The notes beneath the pieces were generated by a model. That model did no database searches. It was not told the origin of the DNA and saw only the letters and a list, made by a program, of their open reading frames with translations. The position numbers and the translations under genes are program-made. This document shows, one piece after another, positions 43,234 through 51,643 of a stretch of DNA of 64,000 nt (the stretch's first letter is position 1; every line of letters starts with the position of its first letter). The DNA is from JARRNE01 sp963824085 (GTDB taxonomy: Bacteria > Pseudomonadota > Gammaproteobacteria > Chromatiales > Chromatiaceae). The stretch lies in NCBI GenBank assembly GCA_963824085.1, contig CAWGNT010000015.1, forward strand, positions 620,001 through 684,000. The letters are read 5' to 3'.

Positions 43234-43695
43234 ATGCCAAAGATTTCGAATGATCACGACCTGCGCGGCGCCGTCAATAAGCTGTCCGCCGATCAGCAGC
43301 GGCTCCTAGGTGCGAGCTTTGTCAAGAGCGTCATCCGTCTATCCACGGAGCCCAGGGTTGCTCGCGCGGTGGAGACGGCGCTTAATCCTGAGGCGACCGA
43401 CAGCGACTTGGAGGATGCCTTTAGGGCTGCGAAGAGTCATGCGACCAAGACTTACGCCGAGTGCGGCAGGGATACGAACTGGCTCGCCCAGGCAGACCAC
43501 TTCGTGGCCGAGGCCGCGGCGGCTGCACTGACCCCTGAGTCCCTGCTCCCCGAGAAGAGCTCCAACCGCGCATGGAAGGCGGCGGTGCAGTCCCGCATGG
43601 CCGTCAATTGCGCGAGCATGGAAGAGGAAGAAGGTGAAACGGCCTCGGAGATGGAGCGCCAATACCGAATCGCCGACGAGTTTCTTGGGGGCTAG
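43234..43695 (+). CDS. Hypothetical protein, about 153 residues
   Basis: Not recognised. Soluble and helical: LRGAVNKLSADQQRLLGASF, ARAVETALNPEATDSDLEDA and an acidic end (EEEEGETASEMERQYRIADE). AGGA lies 9 bases before ATG 43234 (a TTG at 43228 is an alternative). It sits between ppsR (divergent) and hypC (convergent). Proximity to the hydrogenase genes is the only hint of role. Confidence 0.6.
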   Translation: MPKISNDHDLRGAVNKLSADQQRLLGASFVKSVIRLSTEPRVARAVETALNPEATDSDLEDAFRAAKSHATKTYAECGRDTNWLAQADHFVAEAAAAALTPESLLPEKSSNRAWKAAVQSRMAVNCASMEEEEGETASEMERQYRIADEFLGG

Positions 43696-43737
43696 ACTCC
43701 AGGACGCCCATCGTTCCCCAGCGCGTTATCGCAGCGC

Positions 43738-44001
43738 TTAGCGCGCTGCGGTGCCCGGCCCCCGAGCCGACGCGGCAGCCTCCGCCGCCAGCATCTCGTC
43801 ATAAATCTCCCACGCCGCGGCCGCCTCCTCGGCCGTCACCTTTTCTATCGCGTATCCCAGATGTACGACGACGTAGTCGCCCACGCTGGGCGACTCGTGC
43901 TGCAGCATGAGCAGATTCGCCTCCCGCTCGACGCCCTTGGCCTCGCAACGCGCGACGAATCCGTCGACTGCAGTAACCCGCATGGGAATGCCGAGACACA
44001 T
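43738..44001 (-). CDS. hypC: Hydrogenase maturation chaperone HypC/HupF family
   Basis: 87 residues beginning MCLGIPMRV, the invariant N terminus in which Cys2 carries the Fe(CN)2CO precursor with HypD and hands it to the large subunit. ANLLMLQHESPSVGDYVVVH and LGYAIEKV complete the OB-fold. Divergent from the protease gene, 81 bases between starts. The remaining hyp genes are not in this window. Confidence 0.93.
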   Translation of the reverse strand: MCLGIPMRVTAVDGFVARCEAKGVEREANLLMLQHESPSVGDYVVVHLGYAIEKVTAEEAAAAWEIYDEMLAAEAAASARGPGTAAR

Positions 44002-44082
44002 GCACCTAGCTCTCTGTTCCGGTTATTGTCGACAGCCTACGGCCAACAGCTGCGTAAGCTCAAGTTCCATCGGAGAAGACCC

Positions 44083-44571
44083 ATGGGTGAATCCACCCTG
44101 ATTCTTGGCCTGGGTAACGCGCTCCTTGCCGACGAGGGCGTCGGCATCGAGGTAGTCCACCGGCTTGAGGCAGAGCTCCGACACCGCGACGACCTGATAT
44201 TCCTCGATGGCGGCACGCTGAGCTTCACGCTCGCCGCCGCAATCGCCGATTCGAGACGATTGATCGTGGTGGACGCCGCCGCCTTGGACGCGCCGCCGGG
44301 CACGGTATGCGTCTTCGAAGGCAACGCCATGGACCGCCAGCTGCGCGGCGCGGGAAAGAGCGTCCATGAGGTGAGCCTGTCGGACCTCGTGGACATCGCG
44401 CGACTCACCGACACTCTTCCGGAGCGACGCGCCATCGTGTGTATTCAGCCGAACACAGTCGACTGGGGAGACGCCCTGACGCCGTCGCTGGCGGCCGCCG
44501 TCCCGGAAGCCATGACCGCCGTCGAGGATCTGATTGCCCGGTGGGACTCTGACAGCGCGGCCGGGCGCTAG
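44083..44571 (+). CDS. [NiFe] hydrogenase maturation protease
   Basis: 162 residues, HyaD/HupD/HynD type. It removes the C-terminal tail of the large subunit after nickel insertion. LILGLGNALLADEGVGIEVV contains the Glu that senses nickel, and LIVVDAAALDAPPG the conserved Asp; HEVSLSDLVDIARL and PERRAIVCIQPNTVDWG follow. GGAG precedes the ATG by 7 bases. Probably first gene of the hydrogenase unit; its target is the large subunit at 48465-50195. Confidence 0.93.
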   Translation: MGESTLILGLGNALLADEGVGIEVVHRLEAELRHRDDLIFLDGGTLSFTLAAAIADSRRLIVVDAAALDAPPGTVCVFEGNAMDRQLRGAGKSVHEVSLSDLVDIARLTDTLPERRAIVCIQPNTVDWGDALTPSLAAAVPEAMTAVEDLIARWDSDSAAGR

Positions 44572-44767
44572 CCTAGCCCGCTAGGACATGCTGGACGACC
44601 ACATGCTGTTAGACGCGTCGAACGGTGCACGCAGCGCCCTATCGGCTGTGGGTCCGAGGCGAAGCCCCGCCCACAGGGGCGCGCAATGGGAATTTACTGC
44701 GCTGCATCAAGATTTATAAGGAAAAAGCAGAATAGAATTCACGTATGCGTGGTCTCATGGATCACCG

Positions 44768-45202
44768 ATGTCTGGCCTAGGTAACATTCCCGTTGTCGTG
44801 GAAACCCCGAGCGGGGGCGTCTCCGATTGGGGCAATGCCCTGCCGATCTTGCACGAGATCCGTTACGCGCTAAGGCGCTTCGCCGACACCGGAGAAGGCT
44901 CCGTGATCGACCTCCGCTCGATCCCCTTCGGTCCGGGAGACGAGGAGCGGTTGCTCGAAGCCCTTGGCAAGGGTGAAGTGGAGGCGACCGTGAGCGCGCT
45001 GGGACCGACGCGTGTCTGGGAGACGGCCTTTCCGGGCGTCTGGCTCGTCGATCACCGCAACGCCGACGACGAGCGCCTCGTCCTCCACGTGGAGATCACC
45101 GACGTTCCGGAGATCCTTCGTGCACAGCCGCCGGATGTCCGGGACGGACTCGACGCGCTCGACGCTCGGATCGGTGTCGGCGCCCAAGAAACGGAGACCT
45201 GA
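44768..45202 (+). CDS. HupH-type hydrogenase formation protein (C-terminal domain only)
   Basis: 144 residues. It corresponds to the conserved C-terminal domain of HupH/HyaF: GNALPILHEIRYALRRFADT, IDLRSIPFGPGDEERLLEAL and GVWLVDHRNADDERLVLHVE with ITDVPEIL. Full HupH is about twice as long with a repeated domain; here only one copy exists. HupH is needed for assembly of uptake hydrogenase small subunits. 196 non-coding bases precede it and about 190 separate it from hynS. Confidence 0.8.
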   Translation: MSGLGNIPVVVETPSGGVSDWGNALPILHEIRYALRRFADTGEGSVIDLRSIPFGPGDEERLLEALGKGEVEATVSALGPTRVWETAFPGVWLVDHRNADDERLVLHVEITDVPEILRAQPPDVRDGLDALDARIGVGAQETET

Positions 45203-45395
45203 CGGCGGTCCAGACTGTTGGAACTGCCCGCGAAGGCACGGAAGAACCTCTCACGGCGCTGAACACGAACGCGAACAGGCAAGTCGGCCTCGCTTCATCG
45301 GCCGGCGCGGCGGGCGTCGAGGACGGAGTGTTTCTACACTGGTGGTAAGTGGCAGGTCTCCACCTTCCCAGGTCCTGACAATTGAAGGAGGGACG

Positions 45396-46493
45396 ATGGC
45401 TCATCACAAGACCCTAGGCGAAAGCTTGCGAGAGCGCGGCGTATCGCGCCGCGGCTTCTTGAAGTTCTGTGCGGCAACCGCCTCCATGATGGCTCTTCCT
45501 CCGACGATGGCTCCCGCCATCGCGGCGGCGCTGGAAAAGGCGAGACGGCCGTCGGTGATCTGGCTCTCTTTCCAGGAGTGCACCGGGTGCACGGAATCCC
45601 TCACCCGCAGCTTCTCCCCGACAATCGAGGACTTGATCTTCGATGTCATCTCGCTCGATTACCATCACACCCTCCAAGCCGCCTCTGGTGAAGCCGCCGA
45701 GCACGCCAGGAAAGAGGCGATGAAGGAGAACTACGGCGAGTATCTCGTGGTGGTCGACGGCTCGCTGCCGGGACCGGATTCCAACCCGGGGTATTCGACT
45801 ATTGCCGGCGTGACCAACCTGGAGATCCTCAAGGAGACCGTAGCCGGCGCGAAGGCGGTGGTTTGCGTGGGAACTTGCGCCTCCTTCGGCGGTATCCCTT
45901 ACGCCTCTCCCAATCCCACCGGCGCCGTTCCGGTGCAGGAGGTCGTCAAGGACAAGCCGCTGATCAACGTCTCCGGTTGCCCCCCCGTACCCATGGTGAT
46001 CACCGGGGTGCTTGCCCAGTACCTGACTTTCGGCAAGCTTCCCGACCTCGACGAGTACAATCGGCCCCTGGCCTTTTTCGGCCAGTCGATTCACGACCGC
46101 TGCTATCGCCGCCCCTTCTATGACAAGGGGCTGTTCGCTCAGACCTTCGACGACGAGGGAGCGCGCAAAGGCTGGTGCCTTTACCGGCTGGGTTGCAAGG
46201 GCCCCATGACGTACAACGCCTGTGCGACCATGAAGTGGAACGGCGGCACCAGCTGGCCGGTCGAGTCCGGACACGGCTGCCTGGGGTGCTCCGAACCGAA
46301 CTTCTGGGACGCGGGAGGCTTCTACAAGGCGATCTCCGTTCCCACGGTCGAGGGTGGTCCCACCCTGGTGGCGGCAGGTGTCACGGGCGCCGTGGTCGGG
46401 GCCGCAGCGGCAGCTTTGGCGAAGAATCAGAAAAAGGCCGCGGTGGCCGAGCGTCAACCGGTCAAGATTGAGGAACTGGAGCAGAAGCTATGA
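45396..46493 (+). CDS. hynS: [NiFe] hydrogenase small subunit with Tat signal
   Basis: 365 residues. The Tat signal SRRGFLKF (17-24) with a hydrophobic stretch sends the folded dimer across the membrane. Fe-S ligands include ECTGCTESLTR and VCVGTCASFGGIP (proximal cluster), with SGCPPVP, and GCKGPMTYNACATMKWNG plus GCLGCSEPNFWD (medial and distal). A hydrophobic C-terminal tail (AAGVTGAVVGAAAAALA) may anchor it. AAGGAGGG precedes ATG 45396; the frame is open upstream to 45012 but that part overlaps the HupH-like gene. It overlaps isp1 by four bases. Confidence 0.95.
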   Translation: MAHHKTLGESLRERGVSRRGFLKFCAATASMMALPPTMAPAIAAALEKARRPSVIWLSFQECTGCTESLTRSFSPTIEDLIFDVISLDYHHTLQAASGEAAEHARKEAMKENYGEYLVVVDGSLPGPDSNPGYSTIAGVTNLEILKETVAGAKAVVCVGTCASFGGIPYASPNPTGAVPVQEVVKDKPLINVSGCPPVPMVITGVLAQYLTFGKLPDLDEYNRPLAFFGQSIHDRCYRRPFYDKGLFAQTFDDEGARKGWCLYRLGCKGPMTYNACATMKWNGGTSWPVESGHGCLGCSEPNFWDAGGFYKAISVPTVEGGPTLVAAGVTGAVVGAAAAALAKNQKKAAVAERQPVKIEELEQKL

Positions 46494-47152
46494 GCGACCC
46501 AACGGGATTTCTGCTTTGGACGAAAGGCCCGATGTTCGACTGGGCCATCGCTATCTTCGCCCTCGGCATGACCGCCCGCATCGTCGAGATCTTCGTCCTG
46601 GGCCGCGCCACCAACTATGCCGAAGCGCGCGGGAACGAATGGGGACCCGGCTTTCGGACCATACTCACGCGCAGCGTGGCCGATGCGGGCACCTTCCAGC
46701 GGGCGCCCTTCAACGTCGTCGTAGGCTGGATATGGCACATCGGCTTCCTCATTGCGCTGCTCCTGTTCATCCCGCACATCGAAATGATCAAGAGCGTCGT
46801 GGGAATCCGCTGGCCGGGCCTGCCCAATCCGGTGGTGGACGCAGCTACCGCGGTTACCATCGTTGCCCTGGTGGCGGTCCTTATCCACCGCTTGAATCAT
46901 CCGGTCATGAAGCACATCAGCACCGTGGGCGACTATGTCGCGTGGACGGTGACCTTCTTGCCGCTGATCACGGGGTACATCGCGTACCATAGGCTGATCA
47001 ATCCTTACCCGCTGGCGCTGGGCGTGCACATCCTGACGGCGGAAATCTTCCTGATCGTCCTGCCGTTCACCAAGCTTACGCACATCTTCACGAGCTTCAT
47101 CGCGCGCTGGTACAACGGCGCCATCTTCGGCCGCAAGGGGGTTGAGTCATGA
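46490..47152 (+). CDS. isp1: Isp1, haem b-type membrane subunit
   Basis: 220 residues, five membrane helices, NarI/DsrM-like diheme cytochrome b fold. Histidines in VGWIWHIGFLIALLLF, FIPHIEMI, IHRLNHPVMKHI and LGVHILTAEIFLI are the candidate haem ligands. Isp1 sits between the hydrogenase structural genes in Thiocapsa roseopersicina and Allochromatium, and there links H2 oxidation to the quinone pool or to Isp2. Four-base overlaps with hynS and isp2 imply tight coupling. Confidence 0.9.
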   Translation: MSDPTGFLLWTKGPMFDWAIAIFALGMTARIVEIFVLGRATNYAEARGNEWGPGFRTILTRSVADAGTFQRAPFNVVVGWIWHIGFLIALLLFIPHIEMIKSVVGIRWPGLPNPVVDAATAVTIVALVAVLIHRLNHPVMKHISTVGDYVAWTVTFLPLITGYIAYHRLINPYPLALGVHILTAEIFLIVLPFTKLTHIFTSFIARWYNGAIFGRKGVES

Positions 47153-48423
47153 GTGAGCTCTCATTGGAGCGCGGGCTCGCGGCATTCCGGCAGGAGATCG
47201 ATGCGCCGACGGCCGCCTTCTTCTCGAGCTGCGTGCACTGCGGGCTATGTGCCCAGGCGTGTCCCTTCTACGTCGAGACCGGCGATCCCAAGTACACGCC
47301 GATCCTGAAGCTCGAGCCCCTGCGTATGTTCTGGGAGCGCGAGTACACCCTGTGGGGTAGGCTCAAGGGCATGCTCGGTCTGTCGGGAAAGATCACGGAC
47401 GAGATGCTCGCCCAGTGGGAGGAGCTGCTGTACGACTCCTGCACCATGTGCGGCCGCTGCTCCATAGTCTGTCCGGTAGGTATTGACCTGCAGTACATGA
47501 TCCGCAAGACCCGGGAGGGCATGGTCGCCTCCGGCCACGCGCCGGAGGGGCTGATTGGCGCCGCCTCCCGCGCCATTCACACTGGAAGCCCCATGGGGCT
47601 GCAGTGGAAGACCCTGAAGGTACAGATCGAGCATGTCGAGAAGAGTACCGGACTCACTGTGCCCGTCGACAAGGAAGGCGTCGACTACATGGCCCTCCTC
47701 TCCTCGATGGAGGTCATCAACTTCCCCGAGTACCTGGGTGCGATCACCAAGATCTTCGCATATGCCGATATCTCCTGGACGCTCAGCACCGACTGCTTCG
47801 AGGCGACCAACGCCGGAATTCAGATCGGCTCGAAGGACATCGCCGCCGAGCTGGTGCAGCGCGTGGTTGATGCCGCAGTCAAGCTGCGAGTGAAGAACGT
47901 CATCAGCCCCGAATGCGGGCACGCGTACACGGCAATTCGCTGGGAAGGCCCGAATCTCATCGGGAAGCCCTACCCCTTCAAGGTCTACCACATCATCGAG
48001 GTCCTGGACGAGCTGCGCGCGTCGGGCCGTATCAAGACCGAAGGCAAGGAGACGGACCGGCTCAGCATGCATGACCCCTGCAACCTGGCACGCAAGAGCG
48101 GCGTTATTCAGGAGCAGCGCAACCTCATGGACCTGGTCGCTGACAACTTCGTCGACCTCAAGGAGCACGGCAAGTATCAGTGGTGCTGCGGCGCCGGCGG
48201 CGGTGTAAGCAGCAACGAGCGCGCCGAAGAGCTCCGGATGACGGCATTCAAGCGCAAGAAGGCACAAATCGAGGAGGTCGAGCCGGAACGGATGGTCACC
48301 ATGTGTGCGACCTGTCGGACGCAGCTTGAGGAGGGCCTCGAGGAATTTAACATGGACATCCCCGTAGTGGGCCTGACCGAAATAATCGCCGATCATCTCG
48401 TCGAGAAGGAACAGCCGGCATGA
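47149..48423 (+). CDS. isp2: Isp2, HdrD-like Fe-S protein
   Basis: 424 residues, cytoplasmic. Two 4Fe-4S motifs: CVHCGLCAQAC with following P (Cys28, 31, 34, 38) and CTMCGRCSIVCPV (Cys98, 101, 104, 108). C-terminal CCG domain: HDPCNLARKSG, WCCGAGGGVSSNE and MCATCRTQLEEG, the kind of site that binds the noncubane cluster in HdrB/D. A first CCG copy (ISPECGHAY) is degenerate. With Isp1 it resembles the DsrMK and HdrED pairs, so a thiol/disulfide partner is plausible. Confidence 0.9.
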   Translation: MSELSLERGLAAFRQEIDAPTAAFFSSCVHCGLCAQACPFYVETGDPKYTPILKLEPLRMFWEREYTLWGRLKGMLGLSGKITDEMLAQWEELLYDSCTMCGRCSIVCPVGIDLQYMIRKTREGMVASGHAPEGLIGAASRAIHTGSPMGLQWKTLKVQIEHVEKSTGLTVPVDKEGVDYMALLSSMEVINFPEYLGAITKIFAYADISWTLSTDCFEATNAGIQIGSKDIAAELVQRVVDAAVKLRVKNVISPECGHAYTAIRWEGPNLIGKPYPFKVYHIIEVLDELRASGRIKTEGKETDRLSMHDPCNLARKSGVIQEQRNLMDLVADNFVDLKEHGKYQWCCGAGGGVSSNERAEELRMTAFKRKKAQIEEVEPERMVTMCATCRTQLEEGLEEFNMDIPVVGLTEIIADHLVEKEQPA

Positions 48424-48464
48424 AGCGACCCTCGTCACAGGTCCACTGACAGAGAGCAACCGTC

Positions 48465-50195
48465 ATGAGTGAACGCCTAGTCGTCGATCCGATCACCCGC
48501 ATCGAGGGCCACCTGCGCATCGAGGCCGAGATGGACGGCGAGAACATCGCCAAGGCCTACTCCGCCGGCACTATGGTGCGCGGGATAGAGATCATCCTGC
48601 GCGGCCGCGATCCGCGGGATGCCTGGGCATTTGCCCAGCGCATCTGCGGCGTCTGCACACTGGTGCACGGTATCGCCTCGGTACGTGCGGTCGAGGCCGC
48701 CTTGGGCTGTCAGATTCCACCCAATGCGCAGCTCATCCGCAACCTGATGATCGGTGCGCAGTTTGTGCACGACCACGTAATGCACTTCTATCATCTGCAC
48801 GCCCTGGACTGGGTCGATGTGGTCAGCGCCTTGAGCGCGGACCCCAAGGCCACGTCCCAGCTCGCGGAATCCCTGAGCAGCTGGCCTAAGTCATCTCCGG
48901 GCTACTTCGCTGACGTTCAGAAGCGCCTAAAAGGCTTCGTAGACTCCGGACAGCTTGGAATCTTCGCCAACGGCTACTGGGGCAGCCCGCTTTACAAGCT
49001 GCCGCCGGAGGCGAACCTCATGGCCGTGGCCCATTACCTCGACGCCCTGACCTGGCAGCGGGACGTCGCCCGTCTCCATACCATCTTCGGCGGCAGAAAC
49101 CCCCATCCCAACTTCGTGGTGGGTGGTGTGCCCTGCGCTATCGATCTCAACTCCGACTCGGCCATCAACTCCAAGAAGCTGGCCCAGGTTCAAACCGTCA
49201 TCAACAGCATGCGGACGTTCGTGGACCAGGTATACGTCCCGGATACCCTTGCGATCGCCGGCTTCTACAAGGACTGGGGACAGCGTGGCGAGGGGCTCGG
49301 AAACTTCTTGTGCTACGGGGATCTGCCGGCAACCGGTATGAGCGAGCCCGGGAGCTTTCTGTTCCCGCCCGGCGTCATCCTCGATCGCGACTTCAACACC
49401 GTGCATCCGGTAGACCTCGACGCAGGCGATCAAATCCAGGAGTTCGTCTCCCACTCTTGGTATGACTATCAGGAAGGAAAGGAACAGGGGCTGCATCCTT
49501 ACGATGGAGAAACCCGATTCGACTACGATGGACGCGGGGGACCCGTGCCCCCTTTCTCTCAGCTCAACGTCGAGGACGGCTACTCCTGGCTGAAGTCTCC
49601 GCGTTGGAAAGGCAGGCCGGTCGAGGTTGGGCCCTTGGCCAGGGTTCTCATGCTCTACGCCACCGGGCATGAGCAGACCAAGGACCTCGTCCAGATGACC
49701 CTCAAAACGCTCGATATCCCTGTCGAGGCCCTCTTCTCGACGCTCGGACGTACGGCCGCCCGGACCCTGGAGACCAAGGTCGTTGCAGACACGATGCAGA
49801 CTTGGTACGACAACCTCATCGCCAATCTGCGCGGCAACGACTTCAAGACCTTCGACGACACCCTGTGGGACCCGAGCACTTGGCCGTCCAAGTGCCAAGG
49901 GGCTGGATTCATGGAGGCGCCGCGCGGCGCCCTGGGACACTGGATCGTCATCGAGGACGGCAAGATTGCCAACTATCAGGCCGTCGTCCCCTCCACCTGG
50001 AATGCGGGCCCGAGGGACCTCAAGGGACAGCCTGGCGCCTATGAGGCGGCCTTGCAGCACAACCATCAGGTGCTGAACCCGAAGCAGCCCCTCGAAATCC
50101 TGCGCACCATCCACTCCTTCGATCCCTGCATCGCCTGCGCCGTGCACTTGACGGACCCCGAAACGGGTGAGCGACTGGAGATCAAGGTGACCTGA
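48465..50195 (+). CDS. hynL: [NiFe] hydrogenase large subunit
   Basis: 576 residues; holds the Ni-Fe(CN)2CO site. N-terminal ligands are Cys61 and Cys64 in RICGVCTLVH; C-terminal ligands are Cys555 and Cys558 in DPCIACAVH. The maturation protease would cut after His561 and remove the last 15 residues (LTDPETGERLEIKVT). VDPITRIEGHLRIE starts the protein. Gene order small-isp1-isp2-large defines the Isp-type (Hyn) uptake hydrogenases of purple sulfur bacteria. A terminator follows at 50250. Confidence 0.96.
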   Translation: MSERLVVDPITRIEGHLRIEAEMDGENIAKAYSAGTMVRGIEIILRGRDPRDAWAFAQRICGVCTLVHGIASVRAVEAALGCQIPPNAQLIRNLMIGAQFVHDHVMHFYHLHALDWVDVVSALSADPKATSQLAESLSSWPKSSPGYFADVQKRLKGFVDSGQLGIFANGYWGSPLYKLPPEANLMAVAHYLDALTWQRDVARLHTIFGGRNPHPNFVVGGVPCAIDLNSDSAINSKKLAQVQTVINSMRTFVDQVYVPDTLAIAGFYKDWGQRGEGLGNFLCYGDLPATGMSEPGSFLFPPGVILDRDFNTVHPVDLDAGDQIQEFVSHSWYDYQEGKEQGLHPYDGETRFDYDGRGGPVPPFSQLNVEDGYSWLKSPRWKGRPVEVGPLARVLMLYATGHEQTKDLVQMTLKTLDIPVEALFSTLGRTAARTLETKVVADTMQTWYDNLIANLRGNDFKTFDDTLWDPSTWPSKCQGAGFMEAPRGALGHWIVIEDGKIANYQAVVPSTWNAGPRDLKGQPGAYEAALQHNHQVLNPKQPLEILRTIHSFDPCIACAVHLTDPETGERLEIKVT

Positions 50196-50249
50196 GCCGG
50201 CCGCATTCCGACGCGCGCAGTTTCGGCGCCAGAGAGATCGTGACCAGGA

Positions 50250-50278
50250 CGCCCTTCGCAACGAAGGGCGTTTCTTTG
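50250..50278 (+). terminator. Rho-independent terminator of the hydrogenase operon
   Basis: Perfect 9-bp stem CGCCCTTCG - CAA - CGAAGGGCG followed by TTTCTTTGT, 55 bases after the hynL stop. Strong match to a canonical terminator. Confidence 0.85.
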
Positions 50279-50305
50279 TAGGCCGCGCTGCTGTGGCAGC
50301 GAAAG

Positions 50306-50767
50306 TCAGATATAGCGGCCGGCGGCACCGAGCACCGCCGTACCGAGCCCCAATATCAGATTGGTCAGGATGACGCGCCGGATTGTCGCGAGATGAGCTC
50401 CGGCGACCGGCCAGTCGGACGCAGCCACCGCAACCTTCAGCCGTTTGTAGGGCACACCCCAGAGAAAGGCGAAGAGGACCGTCATCACAAAGGCGATCCC
50501 CATCATCAGGTGAATGGCGAATCCGGCCCTACCGCCGAAGACGCTGAAGAGAATCCACAGGCCGCTCGCCCAAAGGAGGGTGACAGACCCCCACACCCAA
50601 GGGAAGAAACGGTCGAACACCCGCAGCAAGAGGGGCAAGCGCTGGGGTGGACTCAGGAGCTCGCCCGCGGCCGGGCGGAGCGCCATATGGGCAAAGAACA
50701 TACCCCCAACCCAGACAATGACGCCGAGCTGATGCAGCGCGAGGGCCGCCGCCCACTGATAGGACAT
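50306..50767 (-). CDS. CopD-family membrane protein
   Basis: 153 residues, four membrane helices. The CopD-like start is AALALHQLGVIVWVGGMFFA with a His, then HMALRP, RVFDRFFPWVWGSVTLLWAS, IHLMMGIAFVMTVLFAFLWG and a final IRRVILTNLILGLGTAVLGA. Such proteins are annotated as copper resistance D domain proteins; many are really of unknown role. AGGAG 8 bases ahead fixes the start at 50767; the frame is open to 50788. Confidence 0.75.
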   Translation of the reverse strand: MSYQWAAALALHQLGVIVWVGGMFFAHMALRPAAGELLSPPQRLPLLLRVFDRFFPWVWGSVTLLWASGLWILFSVFGGRAGFAIHLMMGIAFVMTVLFAFLWGVPYKRLKVAVAASDWPVAGAHLATIRRVILTNLILGLGTAVLGAAGRYI

Positions 50768-50812
50768 CTTGCTACTCCTGTCACTCAAACCCGCTGTGTC
50801 GACGCACCGACA

Positions 50813-51502
50813 TCAGCCGCCCGCCGCCGCGCGGTCCAACAGTACGCGGGTGTGTCCCGCGGCAGCGGTCCGCGCGACCGGTAAATCGCCCCCGCCCCGC
50901 CACGCCTGAATTGCAGAGTGCTTGCTCGCGCCGGTAACCAAAACCAACATCGCCCGAGAGTCGGCCAAGACCCTTGGAGTCAGTGACACTCGATCTGGCG
51001 GAGGCTTCGGCGCGTCGTGGACCGGGATGACCAGCGCATCCGGGGGGACCTCGCGACCAGGAAACAGGCTCGCGGTATGACCGTCTTCGCCCATGCCCAG
51101 GAGCACGAGATCGAAGGGCCGCGCCGAGTTGATCGTGTAGACGTACTCTTGTGCTGCTCGCTCGGCCCCCAATTCCGAGCGGATGGCGAAGATCCGATCG
51201 CCTCGGATCGGGACCTGATCGAGCCAGGCGCGACGTGCAGCAACATCATTGCGGTCCGCAGCGTCCGCCGGCAAGCAGCGCTCGTCACCAAAGAAGACCT
51301 CCCACGCGGCCCAGTCGGCAGACTCCCGTGCAAGTAGTCGGTAAGCGGCAAGCGGCGTGGTTCCACCAGCCAGCACAATACGGAACACCCCGCGGGCGGC
51401 GATCGCCTTCTCGGCTAGCGCGCGGATGGCGGTGGCAGCGACTTGCGCCACCGCATCGGCGTCCGGCAGCACCTCGAACCCGAGGTCAGGGCCAACTTCC
51501 AT
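50813..51502 (-). CDS. pgl: 6-phosphogluconolactonase
   Basis: About 229 residues, DevB-type; hydrolyses 6-phosphogluconolactone in the oxidative pentose phosphate pathway. Motifs: RIVLAGGTTPLAAYRLLA (sugar-phosphate loop), VFFGDERCLPADAADRND, and FDLVLLGMGEDGHTASLFPG. The ATG at 51502 lies after GGGAGAAAG; an in-frame ATG at 51520 would overlap that ribosome site. zwf is not adjacent. Confidence 0.93.
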   Translation of the reverse strand: MEVGPDLGFEVLPDADAVAQVAATAIRALAEKAIAARGVFRIVLAGGTTPLAAYRLLARESADWAAWEVFFGDERCLPADAADRNDVAARRAWLDQVPIRGDRIFAIRSELGAERAAQEYVYTINSARPFDLVLLGMGEDGHTASLFPGREVPPDALVIPVHDAPKPPPDRVSLTPRVLADSRAMLVLVTGASKHSAIQAWRGGGDLPVARTAAAGHTRVLLDRAAAGG

Positions 51503-51643
51503 GGATCTTTCTCCCTTCATTTTTTACACTTGGCGCGGCGCGGGGCGCCCCGCCGACGGGGCGAGGGGTGATAGATCTCCCGGCCACCGATCATTAAACA
51601 GGTTTCCGCCCCCACCGTCTTGGCTCAGCGTCAGGGGATACTC

